57,581 bases of DNA from a virus. This document shows, piece by piece, positions 1 through 7,366 of the stretch. Position 1 is the stretch's first letter; every line of letters begins with the position of its first letter. The stretch covers positions 1 through 57,581 of the IMG/VR virus record IMGVR_UViG_3300013094_000056. The stretch is one strand, 5' to 3'. The notes under the pieces were generated by a model that was given only the letters and a program-made list of their open reading frames with translations, was not told the origin of the DNA and did no database searches. The translations under genes and the position numbers were made by a program.

Positions 1-560
1 GCTGTGTTGAACAACGGAACAGATTGAAGGCTGGTGCAACCTTGAAACAAGCTGCCCATGTTCGTTGCAGATGCCGTGTTGAACAACGGAACAGATTGAA
101 GGCTGGTGCAGTTCTGGAACATGCTGGTCATCGTCGTGACAGCCGCTGTGTTGAACAATGGGGCCAACTGAAGGCTATAGCAGCCATAGAACATGCTTGA
201 CATGCTCGTGACAGCCACTGTGTTAAACAAAGGAACTGTCTGAAGGCTATAGCATTCATAGAACATGTTGGTCATGAAAACAACATTTACGGTGTTAAAA
301 AGAGGAACTGTCTGAAGGCTGTAGCAGGCATAGAACATGTTGGTCATGACTGTTACATTGGTCGTGTTGAACAATGGCACAGCCTGAAGGCTATAGCATC
401 CATAGAACATATTGCTCATGGTCGTGACTGCAGACGTATCAAACAAAGGAGTTGTCTGAAGGCTGTAGCAGGAACCAAACATGTTTATTGCGCTTGTCAC
501 TGCAGAAGTTGAGGCTGTCATGACCAAATTTCTGAGGTCAGACATCCCATAAAACAGATA
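1..560 (-). repeat. Tandem coding repeats of the LRR protein
   Basis: About eight imperfect direct repeats of roughly 60-72 bases, each encoding one BspA-type repeat. On the plus strand each carries a version of GAAGGCTATAGCA and GTGTTGAACAA. The copies nearest the window edge are the most alike, which suggests recent duplication. They are part of the coding sequence. Confidence 0.85.
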
Positions 561-1349
561 AGCTGCCGTGTTCTGATTTCCCAGATTGACAATAGTTACC
601 TGCTGAACTAGCTCCATGTATATGTTTGAAGCGCCAGAAGTGGTCGAAGAAAGCTGCAAGCCACTAGTTGTAAAATTAGGGCTTCCTACGGCAATGTCCA
701 GCCAGCCAGTTTCATATTTATTCAAGCCAGTCTGCGTGTTCCTCAAGTTGAGATTGAGGCCAGTCAGGTTCCCGGTTGTCGCAGTCACGACCACCACTGC
801 CATTTTGTATGGCAGGATTGTCCCAGAGCCATCATTCGTCAGCGTTATCGCAGAGCCGCCAGAGGTTGCTGAAACCTGGAAATTATTTGTCGTAGCATTT
901 ACGACATAATAAATCTGACCGGCGACAATTCCAGTCGTTGTCACAACGGTGTTAAACGATATCGTCATACCGTTTGTGTAGCCGTGACTTGTCCGGTTTA
1001 CTGTGCTTGTGGCCGCTGTAAATGTAACGGGGGTGTCTGTCAGGCCTGATGCTGAATAGGCGTATTGATAGTTGGCCTGCGCACCAGACGTATAGGTCTG
1101 AGCGGAAGTTCCATCACCCCAATTTACAGTGTATGTCCCTGTGTCTGTCGTTGCCGAAAGAGCAGCGAAATTTGAGTCCGGGAACACAGCAATGAGACCG
1201 ACAAACTTCTGGTCAGTTGGGCCGACTGTAGGCAGAGCGACCCATGATGGATTTCGAACCCATGGGGTGACCACACCCTGATTGCTTCGCGCAGATACAG
1301 CCGTGTGCCTGAACGCCATAGCAGAAGACTGAACTGTGCGGATCGACAT
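1..1349 (-). CDS. BspA-type leucine-rich-repeat surface/fibre protein, 3' end outside window
   Basis: Open from an ATG at 1349 to the window edge (about 449 codons seen, C-terminus missing). The start overlaps the TGA of the upstream gene (TGATG) and is preceded by GGAG. After a short N-terminus comes a segment with WGDGTS (a PKD-like look), then a module containing SHGYTNG, and from about residue 250 tandem repeats with the pattern MF..C.SLQ.VPLFNT..VT.M. This is the BspA/DUF285-type leucine-rich repeat of surface adhesins. It sits beyond the collagen-like fibre at the end of the tail region, so I infer a host-binding or virion surface role. Repeat class is clear; function is inferred. Confidence 0.8.
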   Translation of the reverse strand, partial: MSIRTVQSSAMAFRHTAVSARSNQGVVTPWVRNPSWVALPTVGPTDQKFVGLIAVFPDSNFAALSATTDTGTYTVNWGDGTSAQTYTSGAQANYQYAYSASGLTDTPVTFTAATSTVNRTSHGYTNGMTISFNTVVTTTGIVAGQIYYVVNATTNNFQVSATSGGSAITLTNDGSGTILPYKMAVVVVTATTGNLTGLNLNLRNTQTGLNKYETGWLDIAVGSPNFTTSGLQLSSTTSGASNIYMELVQQVTIVNLGNQNTAAYLFYGMSDLRNLVMTASTSAVTSAINMFGSCYSLQTTPLFDTSAVTTMSNMFYGCYSLQAVPLFNTTNVTVMTNMFYACYSLQTVPLFNTVNVVFMTNMFYECYSLQTVPLFNTVAVTSMSSMFYGCYSLQLAPLFNTAAVTTMTSMFQNCTSLQSVPLFNTASATNMGSLFQGCTSLQSVPLFNT

Positions 1350-1675
1350 CAGCTAATCTCCGAACCAAACAAGTTGAATGAGAGTGTTGCTGAACCAGCG
1401 TACACCGTCACAACGTCTGTGGTCGCCAGCGTGACACCTAGCGTCAAGAAAACAGTGTCGTATTGGTTGACATAGTTTGAATAAACGATGTACTGCGCCG
1501 CCGTCAGCGTGGCACCCGCTTTGCGAATGGCCACATTGTATGTGGTGGATGCCCCTTGGTTGCAAATTGCCAAGGTTGAGCAAACTGCCGAAGTCGAAGC
1601 CGGAACTGTGTATATGTCTGTGTTCGTGGTGGCAGCAGGAGCTGACTGCCCCAGGACTTTGTATGTGGTAGTCAC
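1349..1675 (-). CDS. Small virion-associated protein, unrecognised (108 aa)
   Basis: Short beta-rich, Thr/Ala-rich protein with a DIYTVPA segment near residue 20, followed by a stretch that looks like a small jelly-roll or head-fibre-like fold. Comparable about 100-residue proteins with YTVPA and an 'ICN..' strand occur beside tail fibre genes in other phages, from memory of the family only. It lies between the collagen-like fibre (upstream) and the LRR protein (downstream, overlapping by one base), so a fibre accessory or decoration role is likely. No catalytic motif or signal peptide seen. Confidence 0.7.
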   Translation of the reverse strand: MTTTYKVLGQSAPAATTNTDIYTVPASTSAVCSTLAICNQGASTTYNVAIRKAGATLTAAQYIVYSNYVNQYDTVFLTLGVTLATTDVVTVYAGSATLSFNLFGSEIS

Positions 1676-1678
1676 CGC

Positions 1679-3295
1679 TTAAGCTCCCATCAGCATAAAT
1701 ATGTCTTGAAGACCTGAAGAGCCGCCGCCTCCTGCTGGACCAGTCGGACCTGTAGGGCCTGCAGCGGTTGAAGCCGCGCCTGTTGGCCCGGTTGGGCCTG
1801 TAGGGCCTGCAACGGTTGAAGCCGCGCCTGTTGGCCCGGTCGGACCTGTTGGCCCATTGGTTCCTGCGGCTCCTGTTGGCCCGGTAGGGCCTGTTGGCCC
1901 GTTGGTTCCTGCGGTTCCTGTTGGCCCGGTTGGGCCTGTTGGCCCGGTTGGGCCTGTTGGCCCGTTGGTTCCTGCGGTTCCCGTTGGCCCGGTTGGGCCT
2001 GTTGGCCCGGTTGGCCCGTTGGTTCCTGCGGTTCCCGTTGGCCCAGTTGGGCCGGTAGGGCCAGTCAGGCCAGTGAAGCCTGTCGGACCCGTTGGGCCAG
2101 TGGGACCTGTCGGGCCAGCGACAGTTGAAGCTGCGCCTGTCGGCCCAGTCGGACCCGTTGGCCCTTGGCTTCCTGCTGTCCCTGTCGACCCAGTCGGACC
2201 CGTTGGCCCGGTCGGCCCTGCAACATTTGACGCTGCGCCTGTCGGACCTGTTGGGCCGGTGGGACCGGTAGGGCCAGCGACAGTTGACGCTGCGCCGGTG
2301 GGGCCTGTTGGACCGGTGGGACCTTGGCTTCCTGCTGTCCCTGTTGGACCGGTGGGGCCTGTCGGACCCGTTGGCCCGGTCGATCCTGCCGAACCTGTTG
2401 GGCCGGTCGGCCCGGTCGGACCCGCAACCATTGACGCTGCTCCGGTGGGGCCTGTAGGTCCTGTGGGCCCGGTCGGACCCGCAACCATTGACGCTGCGCC
2501 TGTCGGCCCGGTAGGGCCAGTCGGACCCGTTGGCCCGGCAACAGTTGATGCTGCACCGGTAGGACCTGTTGGGCCTGTCGGACCTTGAATGCCAGTTGGC
2601 CCGGTCGGACCGGTGGGACCAGCCAGGCCTGTCGGACCAGTTGGACCCGTTGGCCCGGCAACGGTTGACGCTGCGCCGGTGGGTCCTGTTGGGCCTGTGG
2701 GGCCGGTCGGACCTTGAATGCCAGTTGGTCCGGTGGGACCTGTAGGTCCTGTGTGGCCGGTCGGCCCGGTCGGACCCGTTGGCCCGGCAACGGTTGACGC
2801 TGCACCGGTAGGGCCGGTCGGCCCGGTCGGACCCGTTGGCCCTGTTGGACCTTCAATCCCCTGCGTTCCTGTAGGACCAGTCGGGCCGGTTGGGCCTTGA
2901 ATGCCTGTTGGCCCGGTCGGACCTGTCGGACCCGTTGGCCCGGTGGGACCTTCAATGCCTTGTGTTCCTGTGGGGCCAGTCGGACCTGTTGGCCCGGTAG
3001 GTCCGGTTGGACCTTCCATTCCTTGCGTTCCGGTCGGACCCGTTGGCCCTGTTGGACCCGTTGGCCCGGTCGGACCTGTTGGCCCTGTCGGACCGGTCGG
3101 CCCTGTAGGTCCAGCAACAGTTGATCCTGCGCCGGTGGGGCCAGTCGGACCGATGGGACCGATGACTGCAGCAATGGGAAGCTCAGGCGGATTTTCATCG
3201 CCAACCCAGAATACTGTGGGCAGAACCGTTGGGCCGCGCCAATATGTCGTCGGCGGATTCGATATGCCCCGCCAGTATAGCTGGAAGCTGGTCAT
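1679..3295 (-). CDS. Collagen-like tail fibre protein
   Basis: 538 aa. An N-terminal segment of about 45 residues with two YWRG motifs probably anchors the protein. The rest is almost entirely collagen-type Gly-X-Y triplets, mostly GPTGPTG, interrupted at intervals by [10 protein letters not shown]-type units. It ends with a short non-repeat tail ([11 protein letters not shown]). Phage collagen-like proteins form trimeric fibres. There is no folded C-terminal knob, so it may be a stalk or need a partner such as the neighbouring small protein or LRR protein. The start overlaps the upstream gene's stop (ATGA). The third codon position varies widely although the peptide is constant, which argues for selection on the triplet pattern. 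Confidence 0.88.
   Translation of the reverse strand: MTSFQLYWRGISNPPTTYWRGPTVLPTVFWVGDENPPELPIAAVIGPIGPTGPTGAGSTVAGPTGPTGPTGPTGPTGPTGPTGPTGPTGTQGMEGPTGPTGPTGPTGPTGTQGIEGPTGPTGPTGPTGPTGIQGPTGPTGPTGTQGIEGPTGPTGPTGPTGPTGAASTVAGPTGPTGPTGHTGPTGPTGPTGIQGPTGPTGPTGPTGAASTVAGPTGPTGPTGLAGPTGPTGPTGIQGPTGPTGPTGAASTVAGPTGPTGPTGPTGAASMVAGPTGPTGPTGPTGAASMVAGPTGPTGPTGSAGSTGPTGPTGPTGPTGTAGSQGPTGPTGPTGAASTVAGPTGPTGPTGPTGAASNVAGPTGPTGPTGSTGTAGSQGPTGPTGPTGAASTVAGPTGPTGPTGPTGFTGLTGPTGPTGPTGTAGTNGPTGPTGPTGPTGTAGTNGPTGPTGPTGPTGPTGTAGTNGPTGPTGPTGAAGTNGPTGPTGPTGAASTVAGPTGPTGPTGAASTAAGPTGPTGPAGGGGSSGLQDIFMLMGA
1738..3156 (-). repeat. Collagen-triplet coding repeat tract
   Basis: Low-complexity DNA encoding Gly-Pro-Thr triplets. 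On the plus strand it reads as endless variants of GGCCCGGTCGGACCTGTT. It is translated in the minus direction; open frames on the plus strand rich in Val-Gly-Pro are shadows. Such tracts often expand or contract by recombination, and a second one lies at 31390-32720. Confidence 0.9.
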
Positions 3296-3648
3296 GCTGC
3301 GGGTGTCACACTTTCAACAATGTTGATGACCTGCGTCGTTGTGACGGCGATTGTTGAGCTGCCCGACATGATTAGAGCATCCGTAATGTAGGAGCCGGGT
3401 GTGAGAGCAGCGCAAGTCGCAGCATCAATCACACCTTCCCAATACGCTGGGGCACCATCAAGCGCCGGGTAATACGTCACAGCAAATACTGCTGTTGGTG
3501 CAACAGTGACTGGAGGTGCTTGAAGGTTGTAAGAAACCTTGAGCGACATCGTCACAGTCAAGTCTGCAGGATTGTAATCACCAGCATCTGCAATGACAAG
3601 ATCAGCAATGATTGCTTCACCGCGAGGGTATGTGAAGGGGATTCCCAT
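3292..3648 (-). CDS. Structural protein upstream of collagen fibre, unrecognised (118 aa)
   Basis: Beta-rich protein of 118 aa with no signal peptide, starting [11 protein letters not shown]. It looks like a single Ig-like or baseplate-type domain; the segment around [11 protein letters not shown] and the [13 protein letters not shown] loop resemble small phage tail domains, but I cannot assign a family. It is first in the fibre operon: a 98-base gap with a promoter-like block lies upstream, and it overlaps the collagen gene by 4 bases, so the two are probably translationally coupled. An adaptor for the collagen fibre is a reasonable inference. Confidence 0.7.
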   Translation of the reverse strand: MGIPFTYPRGEAIIADLVIADAGDYNPADLTVTMSLKVSYNLQAPPVTVAPTAVFAVTYYPALDGAPAYWEGVIDAATCAALTPGSYITDALIMSGSSTIAVTTTQVINIVESVTPAA

Positions 3649-3671
3649 GTTGTGGTCCTTGCAGGCTGGTC

Positions 3672-3702
3672 GCCGCTTTTGCAGCTATACTTTGCCTGAA
3701 AA
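3672..3702 (-). promoter_or_regulatory. Leftward promoter-like block before the fibre operon
   Basis: In the 98-base gap between the spanin and fibre genes the minus strand reads TTTTCAGGCAAAGTATAG. This resembles the leftward block at 48181-48197. It is followed at once by a stem GCTGC-AAAA-GCGGC (3681-3685 with 3672-3676). A motif plus leader hairpin upstream of an operon start suggests a phage promoter. This is inference from similarity; I see no clear sigma-70 boxes. Confidence 0.35.
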
Positions 3703-3746
3703 TAGCTCCCAAGCAAAGTGAAAGTTTTGATTTGATCAAATTAAGA

Positions 3747-4238
3747 TCAAGGCTTGATCGTTACAGCCCAATTATGAGCATCGATCGCATAAGTCACAGA
3801 GCTTGTGCAGGCTTGCAAGTCGCTGGTGGATACCACGACGGAATCTGTGGGCACGACTGCAGGAAGCTCGGAACTGTCACCTTTGGCGGGGGAAGAGGTT
3901 GAGCCGGAACTACCTTTAGCGGCTGCGGGCTGCACGCGGTGAGAAGCGATGTAGGCAGCAGCGTAAGAGTGAGCATCTTCAAGATGAGACTCGTAGTCTT
4001 TTTGTGCTTTTTGGGCTTGATCATTGTACATTGCCTGTTCGTGAGCGAGAGCTTCCTGAGCGATTGCTGCGGCAGCTGCCTGAGTTTCCTTGAACTGCTC
4101 TGCTTGAATCCTCACAGCATCAGCATTGGCGACAGCGCGACTGTCAAAGTGCCAAGCCAGAGCCGACACAGCGAACAGCGCGCCAAGATACCAATACCTG
4201 CTCAGGAAGCCACAGAGGAGGCCAAGGAGAGCGTTCAC
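3747..4238 (-). CDS. i-spanin (Rz-like inner-membrane lysis protein)
   Basis: 163 aa from a GTG at 4238 that overlaps the TGA of the upstream small membrane protein (GTGA). An ATG 18 codons further up is open but would cover that gene's membrane segment. N-terminal transmembrane segment (about residues 12-30, RYWYLGALFAVSALAW), then a long periplasmic region with coiled-coil character (A/E/Q-rich, about 40-100), then a Ser/Lys/Pro linker. This is the Rz architecture. A lipoprotein gene is fully nested within it in another frame. In Gram-negative lysis the i-spanin and o-spanin bridge the periplasm and fuse the two membranes. Confidence 0.82.
   Translation of the reverse strand: MNALLGLLCGFLSRYWYLGALFAVSALAWHFDSRAVANADAVRIQAEQFKETQAAAAAIAQEALAHEQAMYNDQAQKAQKDYESHLEDAHSYAAAYIASHRVQPAAAKGSSGSTSSPAKGDSSELPAVVPTDSVVVSTSDLQACTSSVTYAIDAHNWAVTIKP
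3794..4024 (-). CDS. o-spanin (Rz1-like outer-membrane lipoprotein), nested gene
   Basis: 76 aa encoded entirely inside the i-spanin gene in a different frame. Lys-rich N-terminus, hydrophobic signal segment (about residues 12-28) and lipobox LLTAC with the lipidated Cys at residue 31. The mature part is short and proline-rich (PAQPLPPPK), as usual for Rz1. Full nesting is the lambda Rz/Rz1 arrangement. Expected to be lipidated, exported and anchored in the outer membrane, pairing with the i-spanin. It indicates a Gram-negative host. Confidence 0.85.
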   Translation of the reverse strand: MIKPKKHKKTTSLILKMLTLTLLPTSLLTACSPQPLKVVPAQPLPPPKVTVPSFLQSCPQIPSWYPPATCKPAQAL

Positions 4239-4402
4239 AGCGCGTGACCTAGCAGCGCCGCCAGGATGACGACCGGAGCCCAGAAAGGCCACCCTGAGAC
4301 GAATGTAGCCTTAGCCTTGCCAACGAATGTTTCGGCCTTGGCCTCTGCCTTTGCTTCGACGCCTGCTGCAATCGCTTTGATGTCGCTTTTGATATCAACC
4401 AT
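4235..4402 (-). CDS. Small C-terminally anchored membrane protein in lysis cassette
   Basis: 55 aa. ATG at 4402, preceded by AAAGGA and overlapping the end of the HNH gene; TGA at 4235-4237 overlapping the spanin GTG. The N-terminal half is a Lys/Ala/Glu-rich amphipathic helix (about 5-32) and the C-terminus is one hydrophobic segment (about 36-54, WPFWAPVVILAALLG). Position between endolysin/holin-like genes and spanins suggests a holin-like, pinholin or antiholin role. No family recognised; function inferred from context. Confidence 0.7.
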   Translation of the reverse strand: MVDIKSDIKAIAAGVEAKAEAKAETFVGKAKATFVSGWPFWAPVVILAALLGHAL

Positions 4403-4868
4403 CGGACTTTTCCTTTTTGCTGATTGGCTTCAGAACGACCGCACCTTCGTGCTTGACAAGGTCGGCAAACCAGAATGGGGCAGGAACCTGATGAATCCCG
4501 AGGCCAGCGCCGCGATGGCATGGCATGCAGAGAACCATAAGGTTGCGAAGGTCATCAGGACTTTGTGGGAGCGGATTTCCGCCCTTCATGCCATCTGCAG
4601 CGAAACCATAAGCATCCCACTGATGCATGATGCGCAGAACCTTTGAAGGGTCCGCATTATTCCACTCGCTCCACTCGATGATGTAGTGGTGGACCTCAAG
4701 GTGGTCTTTTCCGCCACACTTCCAGCAGCCGAGGCCGAGCTTGTGAACGAGGCGGTGCTTGTTGGCATCAAATTCAGCAGTGTTTGCGCTGCCCCGATCG
4801 ATGTGTTCAGGGTACTCGACATCAACCCGAAGACTTTCGAGCTGCTCGTGAGCTGGTGTTTTATCCAT
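4395..4868 (-). CDS. HNH-type nuclease-like zinc protein
   Basis: 157 aa. Contains CWKC (48-51), the HNH core around VHHYIIEW (59-66) and a second knuckle CMPCH (114-118), a layout like His-Me finger endonucleases with a structural zinc. Its place inside the lysis cassette, overlapping neighbours by 8 bases on each side, is unusual. HNH genes in phages may be free-standing homing enzymes or packaging-associated nucleases; no intron or split gene is seen nearby. The catalytic His pair is present, but I cannot confirm the final Asn/His. Confidence 0.68.
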   Translation of the reverse strand: MDKTPAHEQLESLRVDVEYPEHIDRGSANTAEFDANKHRLVHKLGLGCWKCGGKDHLEVHHYIIEWSEWNNADPSKVLRIMHQWDAYGFAADGMKGGNPLPQSPDDLRNLMVLCMPCHRGAGLGIHQVPAPFWFADLVKHEGAVVLKPISKKEKSDG

Positions 4869-5097
4869 TGTTCGAAGCCTCCGGAGTCAGTTTTGCGCCT
4901 ACACCACCGCTGACCAGAATAGCACTCCAGGCCATTGCGAATGCCTGATAGACTTCTGGGGTCAAAGTGTTATGCCACATTTGAGAGGCGAACGCCAGAG
5001 CAGCCATGAGCAGACCTGTGGCTGCGCCCACCCTTTGCATTGAATATGTTTTGTTGTCGCTCTCTGTGAAGAGGTCTGTGACGAATTTCAAACCCAC
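4861..5097 (-). CDS. Candidate holin (two transmembrane segments)
   Basis: 78 aa from a GTG at 5097, preceded by AAAAGG and overlapping the endolysin's end by 10 bases. Two hydrophobic segments: about 23-41 (GAATGLLMAALAFASQMW) and about 51-68 (FAMAWSAILVSGGVG). The N-terminus is soluble (LKFVTDLFTESDNKTY). Two segments, small size and position right after the endolysin fit a class II-like holin that releases the endolysin through the inner membrane. No sequence family recognised with certainty. Confidence 0.65.
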   Translation of the reverse strand: MGLKFVTDLFTESDNKTYSMQRVGAATGLLMAALAFASQMWHNTLTPEVYQAFAMAWSAILVSGGVGAKLTPEASNNG

Positions 5098-5612
5098 GAC
5101 AATGCCTTTTCCGTTATTCTTTCTGTCCTGGCGAGCCAGCCATTGCCGAACACTTTGAATGTCGGCAAGCCTTTGTAGAAATTGGCTCGAGCCTTTTGAT
5201 AGTCGCCAACGAGGGTCTTGATTCCTGTCGCTCGCAGAAACTGCTGCGCCGCGAGGATCGTCTGTGTTCCTGCATGACCATCAGCCGGGCAACCGACGAT
5301 CTTCTGAAGTTCCATCACTGCACGACCATCGCCGCCGTTGACTGCAAAATCAAAAACACACAGCGCCAACGGCAGAGGATATTTGTCGCAGCTCGTGGCT
5401 TGCCAATATCGATTGCGGTAAAGCGGTGTGACACCGATCACTGACAGCGCCTTGATGTCATTGACCGAAACAGGATGGCCGACCCAGCTTTCCCAGCTGC
5501 TTTTTGTCACACCGAGATTGGTTGCGCCACCGGGATCAGCCGGATTGTCCACGAAACCACCCTCTTCACCAAGTGTGACTGGCAAGCACTGAAGAAAAGG
5601 GTCTACCGGCAT
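5088..5612 (-). CDS. Endolysin, glycoside hydrolase family 108 N-acetylmuramidase
   Basis: 174 aa. The N-terminal domain carries the GH108 signature: EEGG (16-19, with the predicted catalytic Glu), then DPGGATNLGVT (26-36). The C-terminal half (about 90-170), with the FDFAVNGG and LQKIVG region, matches the peptidoglycan-binding domain usually paired with GH108. It would cleave the glycan between MurNAc and GlcNAc. No signal peptide or SAR segment is visible, so it needs a holin for export; the next gene is a candidate. Confidence 0.9.
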   Translation of the reverse strand: MPVDPFLQCLPVTLGEEGGFVDNPADPGGATNLGVTKSSWESWVGHPVSVNDIKALSVIGVTPLYRNRYWQATSCDKYPLPLALCVFDFAVNGGDGRAVMELQKIVGCPADGHAGTQTILAAQQFLRATGIKTLVGDYQKARANFYKGLPTFKVFGNGWLARTERITEKALSWV

Positions 5613-5627
5613 CTCAGTCTCTTTCGT

Positions 5628-5981
5628 TTACTTCATGGGCGGTGTGTGAACGCCCAAGCCAAGGAAGTTGGAGAGTGCCGCGAGCAAGCTCACAACGATC
5701 GCAAGGATGGCGATCCAGTTGGAGTGACCGTCTTTTCGCTCTTTCTTGGCCCCTTGCTCGTGGCCTTCTTGAACCTTCAAAGAGATGATGTCTCGGTGAA
5801 GGCCAGCCACAAGATCTTTGATCTCTTTAAAGCCAGCATCAACCTTGATTTCAAACCTGTCCATACGGTCGTTCAAGGTGTCCTCCACCCGCTGAATGCT
5901 TCTTCCAGACGCCTCAGCCATTGCCTGCGCCTTTCCAATTTCAATGCCCAGTTCGGCATGGGTGGGTGAGATCGTGGACAT
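5628..5981 (-). CDS. Coiled-coil, tail-anchored membrane protein (XhlA-like layout)
   Basis: 117 aa. A long helical region with heptad character (about 10-75), then a Lys-rich stretch and one C-terminal transmembrane segment (about 88-108, NWIAILAIVVSLLAALSNF). This is the layout of XhlA-type hemolysin or lysis accessory proteins. First gene of the lysis cassette, 16 bases before the endolysin. An alternative is a membrane-bound exclusion protein. Confidence 0.65.
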   Translation of the reverse strand: MSTISPTHAELGIEIGKAQAMAEASGRSIQRVEDTLNDRMDRFEIKVDAGFKEIKDLVAGLHRDIISLKVQEGHEQGAKKERKDGHSNWIAILAIVVSLLAALSNFLGLGVHTPPMK

Positions 5982-5987
5982 CGGGAA

Positions 5988-6284
5988 TTACCCGTAGAAC
6001 GAAACTAGCAGGGTGGAGCCACCAGCGTTGGTGGAGATGAATTGGATGGAAGAAAGATCTCCTGCAAAACCCATAGGCTCAAGGCTGACCGGCATGATCA
6101 TGCCACCGCCAAAAGCAGCCGTTGGTGCGACGCCATCATCACGCCAATTGACAGCCTGAGTTGCCGCCTGAATGAGTGCAAATTTGGATTTTGCAGGGAC
6201 GGTGAGATTTTGAGCGGCGGAGTTGGTGAGCGTCAGTGTTGCAAAACCAAGAGGCGAATACTGACCGGGGAAAAGATTCGACAT
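5988..6284 (-). CDS. Small virion protein, unrecognised (98 aa)
   Basis: Beta-rich 98-aa protein with an LTLTNSAAQNLTVP strand pair and a C-terminal STLLVSFYG strand, giving a compact jelly-roll look similar to small head-fibre or decoration proteins. No membrane segment or catalytic motif. It lies between the tail fibre gene and the lysis cassette, so it may accompany the fibre. Function not assigned. Confidence 0.65.
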   Translation of the reverse strand: MSNLFPGQYSPLGFATLTLTNSAAQNLTVPAKSKFALIQAATQAVNWRDDGVAPTAAFGGGMIMPVSLEPMGFAGDLSSIQFISTNAGGSTLLVSFYG

Positions 6285-6298
6285 ATATCACCCTTTGA

Positions 6299-7366
6299 TT
6301 AGAAGCCAACGGCCCACATTTTGATTGTAGCTGAATCACCTGCACCGCCAGTGTTGTAATTGACGATCCAAGTTGTGCGATATTGCGACGCGCTGATGCT
6401 GCTTACGTCGATGACGCAGCCGCCGTTTGAAACGCTGGTGTTGTCTTTGTATGCCCCGTCGCAGAACAAGCAAGCGTTCGGGAACGGGGTCGGAAAGCTG
6501 TATGTCTGGCTCGAGTTGACTGTGCCAGAAACCGAAGCCCATTGAAGAATAATTTCTGTCTGAACGCCAGCAACCAGGACTGGGATCGTGGCATAACCAT
6601 TCGCAGTCTGCGACGATGCGCCAAAGCCAAGGCCAGCCAGCAAAGCCGAGATGCCAACGTCACTGGGCGCGGCAGGGCTGCCAGAGATGTTCGCCTTGAC
6701 TGTGTTGGCAGCCATTGGTGCGAGGTTCGAGTTGAAAATCTGAGCAGGCTCGCTCAGCAGCTCAAAATTGCTGCCGTCCCAAGCCACTTCAAAGATGCAG
6801 CTCGCAGCCAGCTGACCAGCCTGAAGCGGCTGGCCATTCAGGAGAACGCTCTTTGCACCGAGGCCATTGACGTTGAGGGTGTATGCGCCTGTATTTGCGG
6901 AAGCGATCTTGCCGACGCGGATCGGCGAATAGTAGATGCTCGAAAGGCTTGTGGTGGCTGGGTTCAAAAAGATCGAGCCGGCATTCTGGGTTCCGACATC
7001 ACCAGCAGCATTGCCGGTCTGCGACTGAATGTCGCTCGGTCCAGACAGAGTGCTCAAGAAGCCAGCTGTCGGGAAGTTCGCAAATATTGCACCAGTCGAC
7101 CAAGCGGAAGCTGTCGTGTTCTCTTGGCCACGAACGACTGTCATGGTGTCGCCAGAGCGAGCAGTGACCTTTACGATCTCACAGTTGGTCGGTGTGAGCG
7201 TTGTCGTCCCAGCAGCGAAGATGGTTGCTGTGAAAAACTGCTGACCGGTCAAGGTGGGGAAATAAAGATTCCCGGTGCCTGCTGCCACAGTGATGGTGGT
7301 TGCAGTGCTGGAGATTCCGCCGCCTAGCGTTGTGCTGGCATTGTTGGAGAACTGTTCAAGACTCAT
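6299..7366 (-). CDS. Tail fibre protein with gp53-like C-terminus
   Basis: 355 aa from an ATG at 7366 that overlaps the upstream stop (ATGA) after GGTAGG; an ATG six codons upstream lacks this coupling. The N-terminus (about 1-120) holds a TTITVAAGTG strand and a VVRGQENTTA motif typical of phage fibre anchoring domains. The C-terminal about 100 residues (IILQWASVSG, SFPTPFPNACLF) match the C-terminal tail-spike/fibre domain called gp53-like, where a hydrophobic 'FP.....' segment is characteristic. It follows the baseplate genes, as host-binding fibres usually do. Confidence 0.8.
   Translation of the reverse strand: MSLEQFSNNASTTLGGGISSTATTITVAAGTGNLYFPTLTGQQFFTATIFAAGTTTLTPTNCEIVKVTARSGDTMTVVRGQENTTASAWSTGAIFANFPTAGFLSTLSGPSDIQSQTGNAAGDVGTQNAGSIFLNPATTSLSSIYYSPIRVGKIASANTGAYTLNVNGLGAKSVLLNGQPLQAGQLAASCIFEVAWDGSNFELLSEPAQIFNSNLAPMAANTVKANISGSPAAPSDVGISALLAGLGFGASSQTANGYATIPVLVAGVQTEIILQWASVSGTVNSSQTYSFPTPFPNACLFCDGAYKDNTSVSNGGCVIDVSSISASQYRTTWIVNYNTGGAGDSATIKMWAVGF

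Noticed and set aside
1-560. Regular repeats at the left edge considered as a CRISPR array
   Set aside because: The repeats are imperfect, have no unique spacers and encode in-frame leucine-rich repeats.
1857-3326. Long plus-strand open frames rich in Val-Gly-Pro
   Set aside because: They are the reverse complement of the collagen-like triplets and have no RBS or domain.
3735-3762. Hairpin GATCAAG/CTTGATC after the i-spanin stop as an intrinsic terminator
   Set aside because: AT-rich short stem, small loop and only a weak T run; not separable from chance in an AT-rich gap.
4395-4868. HNH gene as part of a group I intron or split gene
   Set aside because: Neighbouring genes are intact and overlap it; no split coding sequence found.
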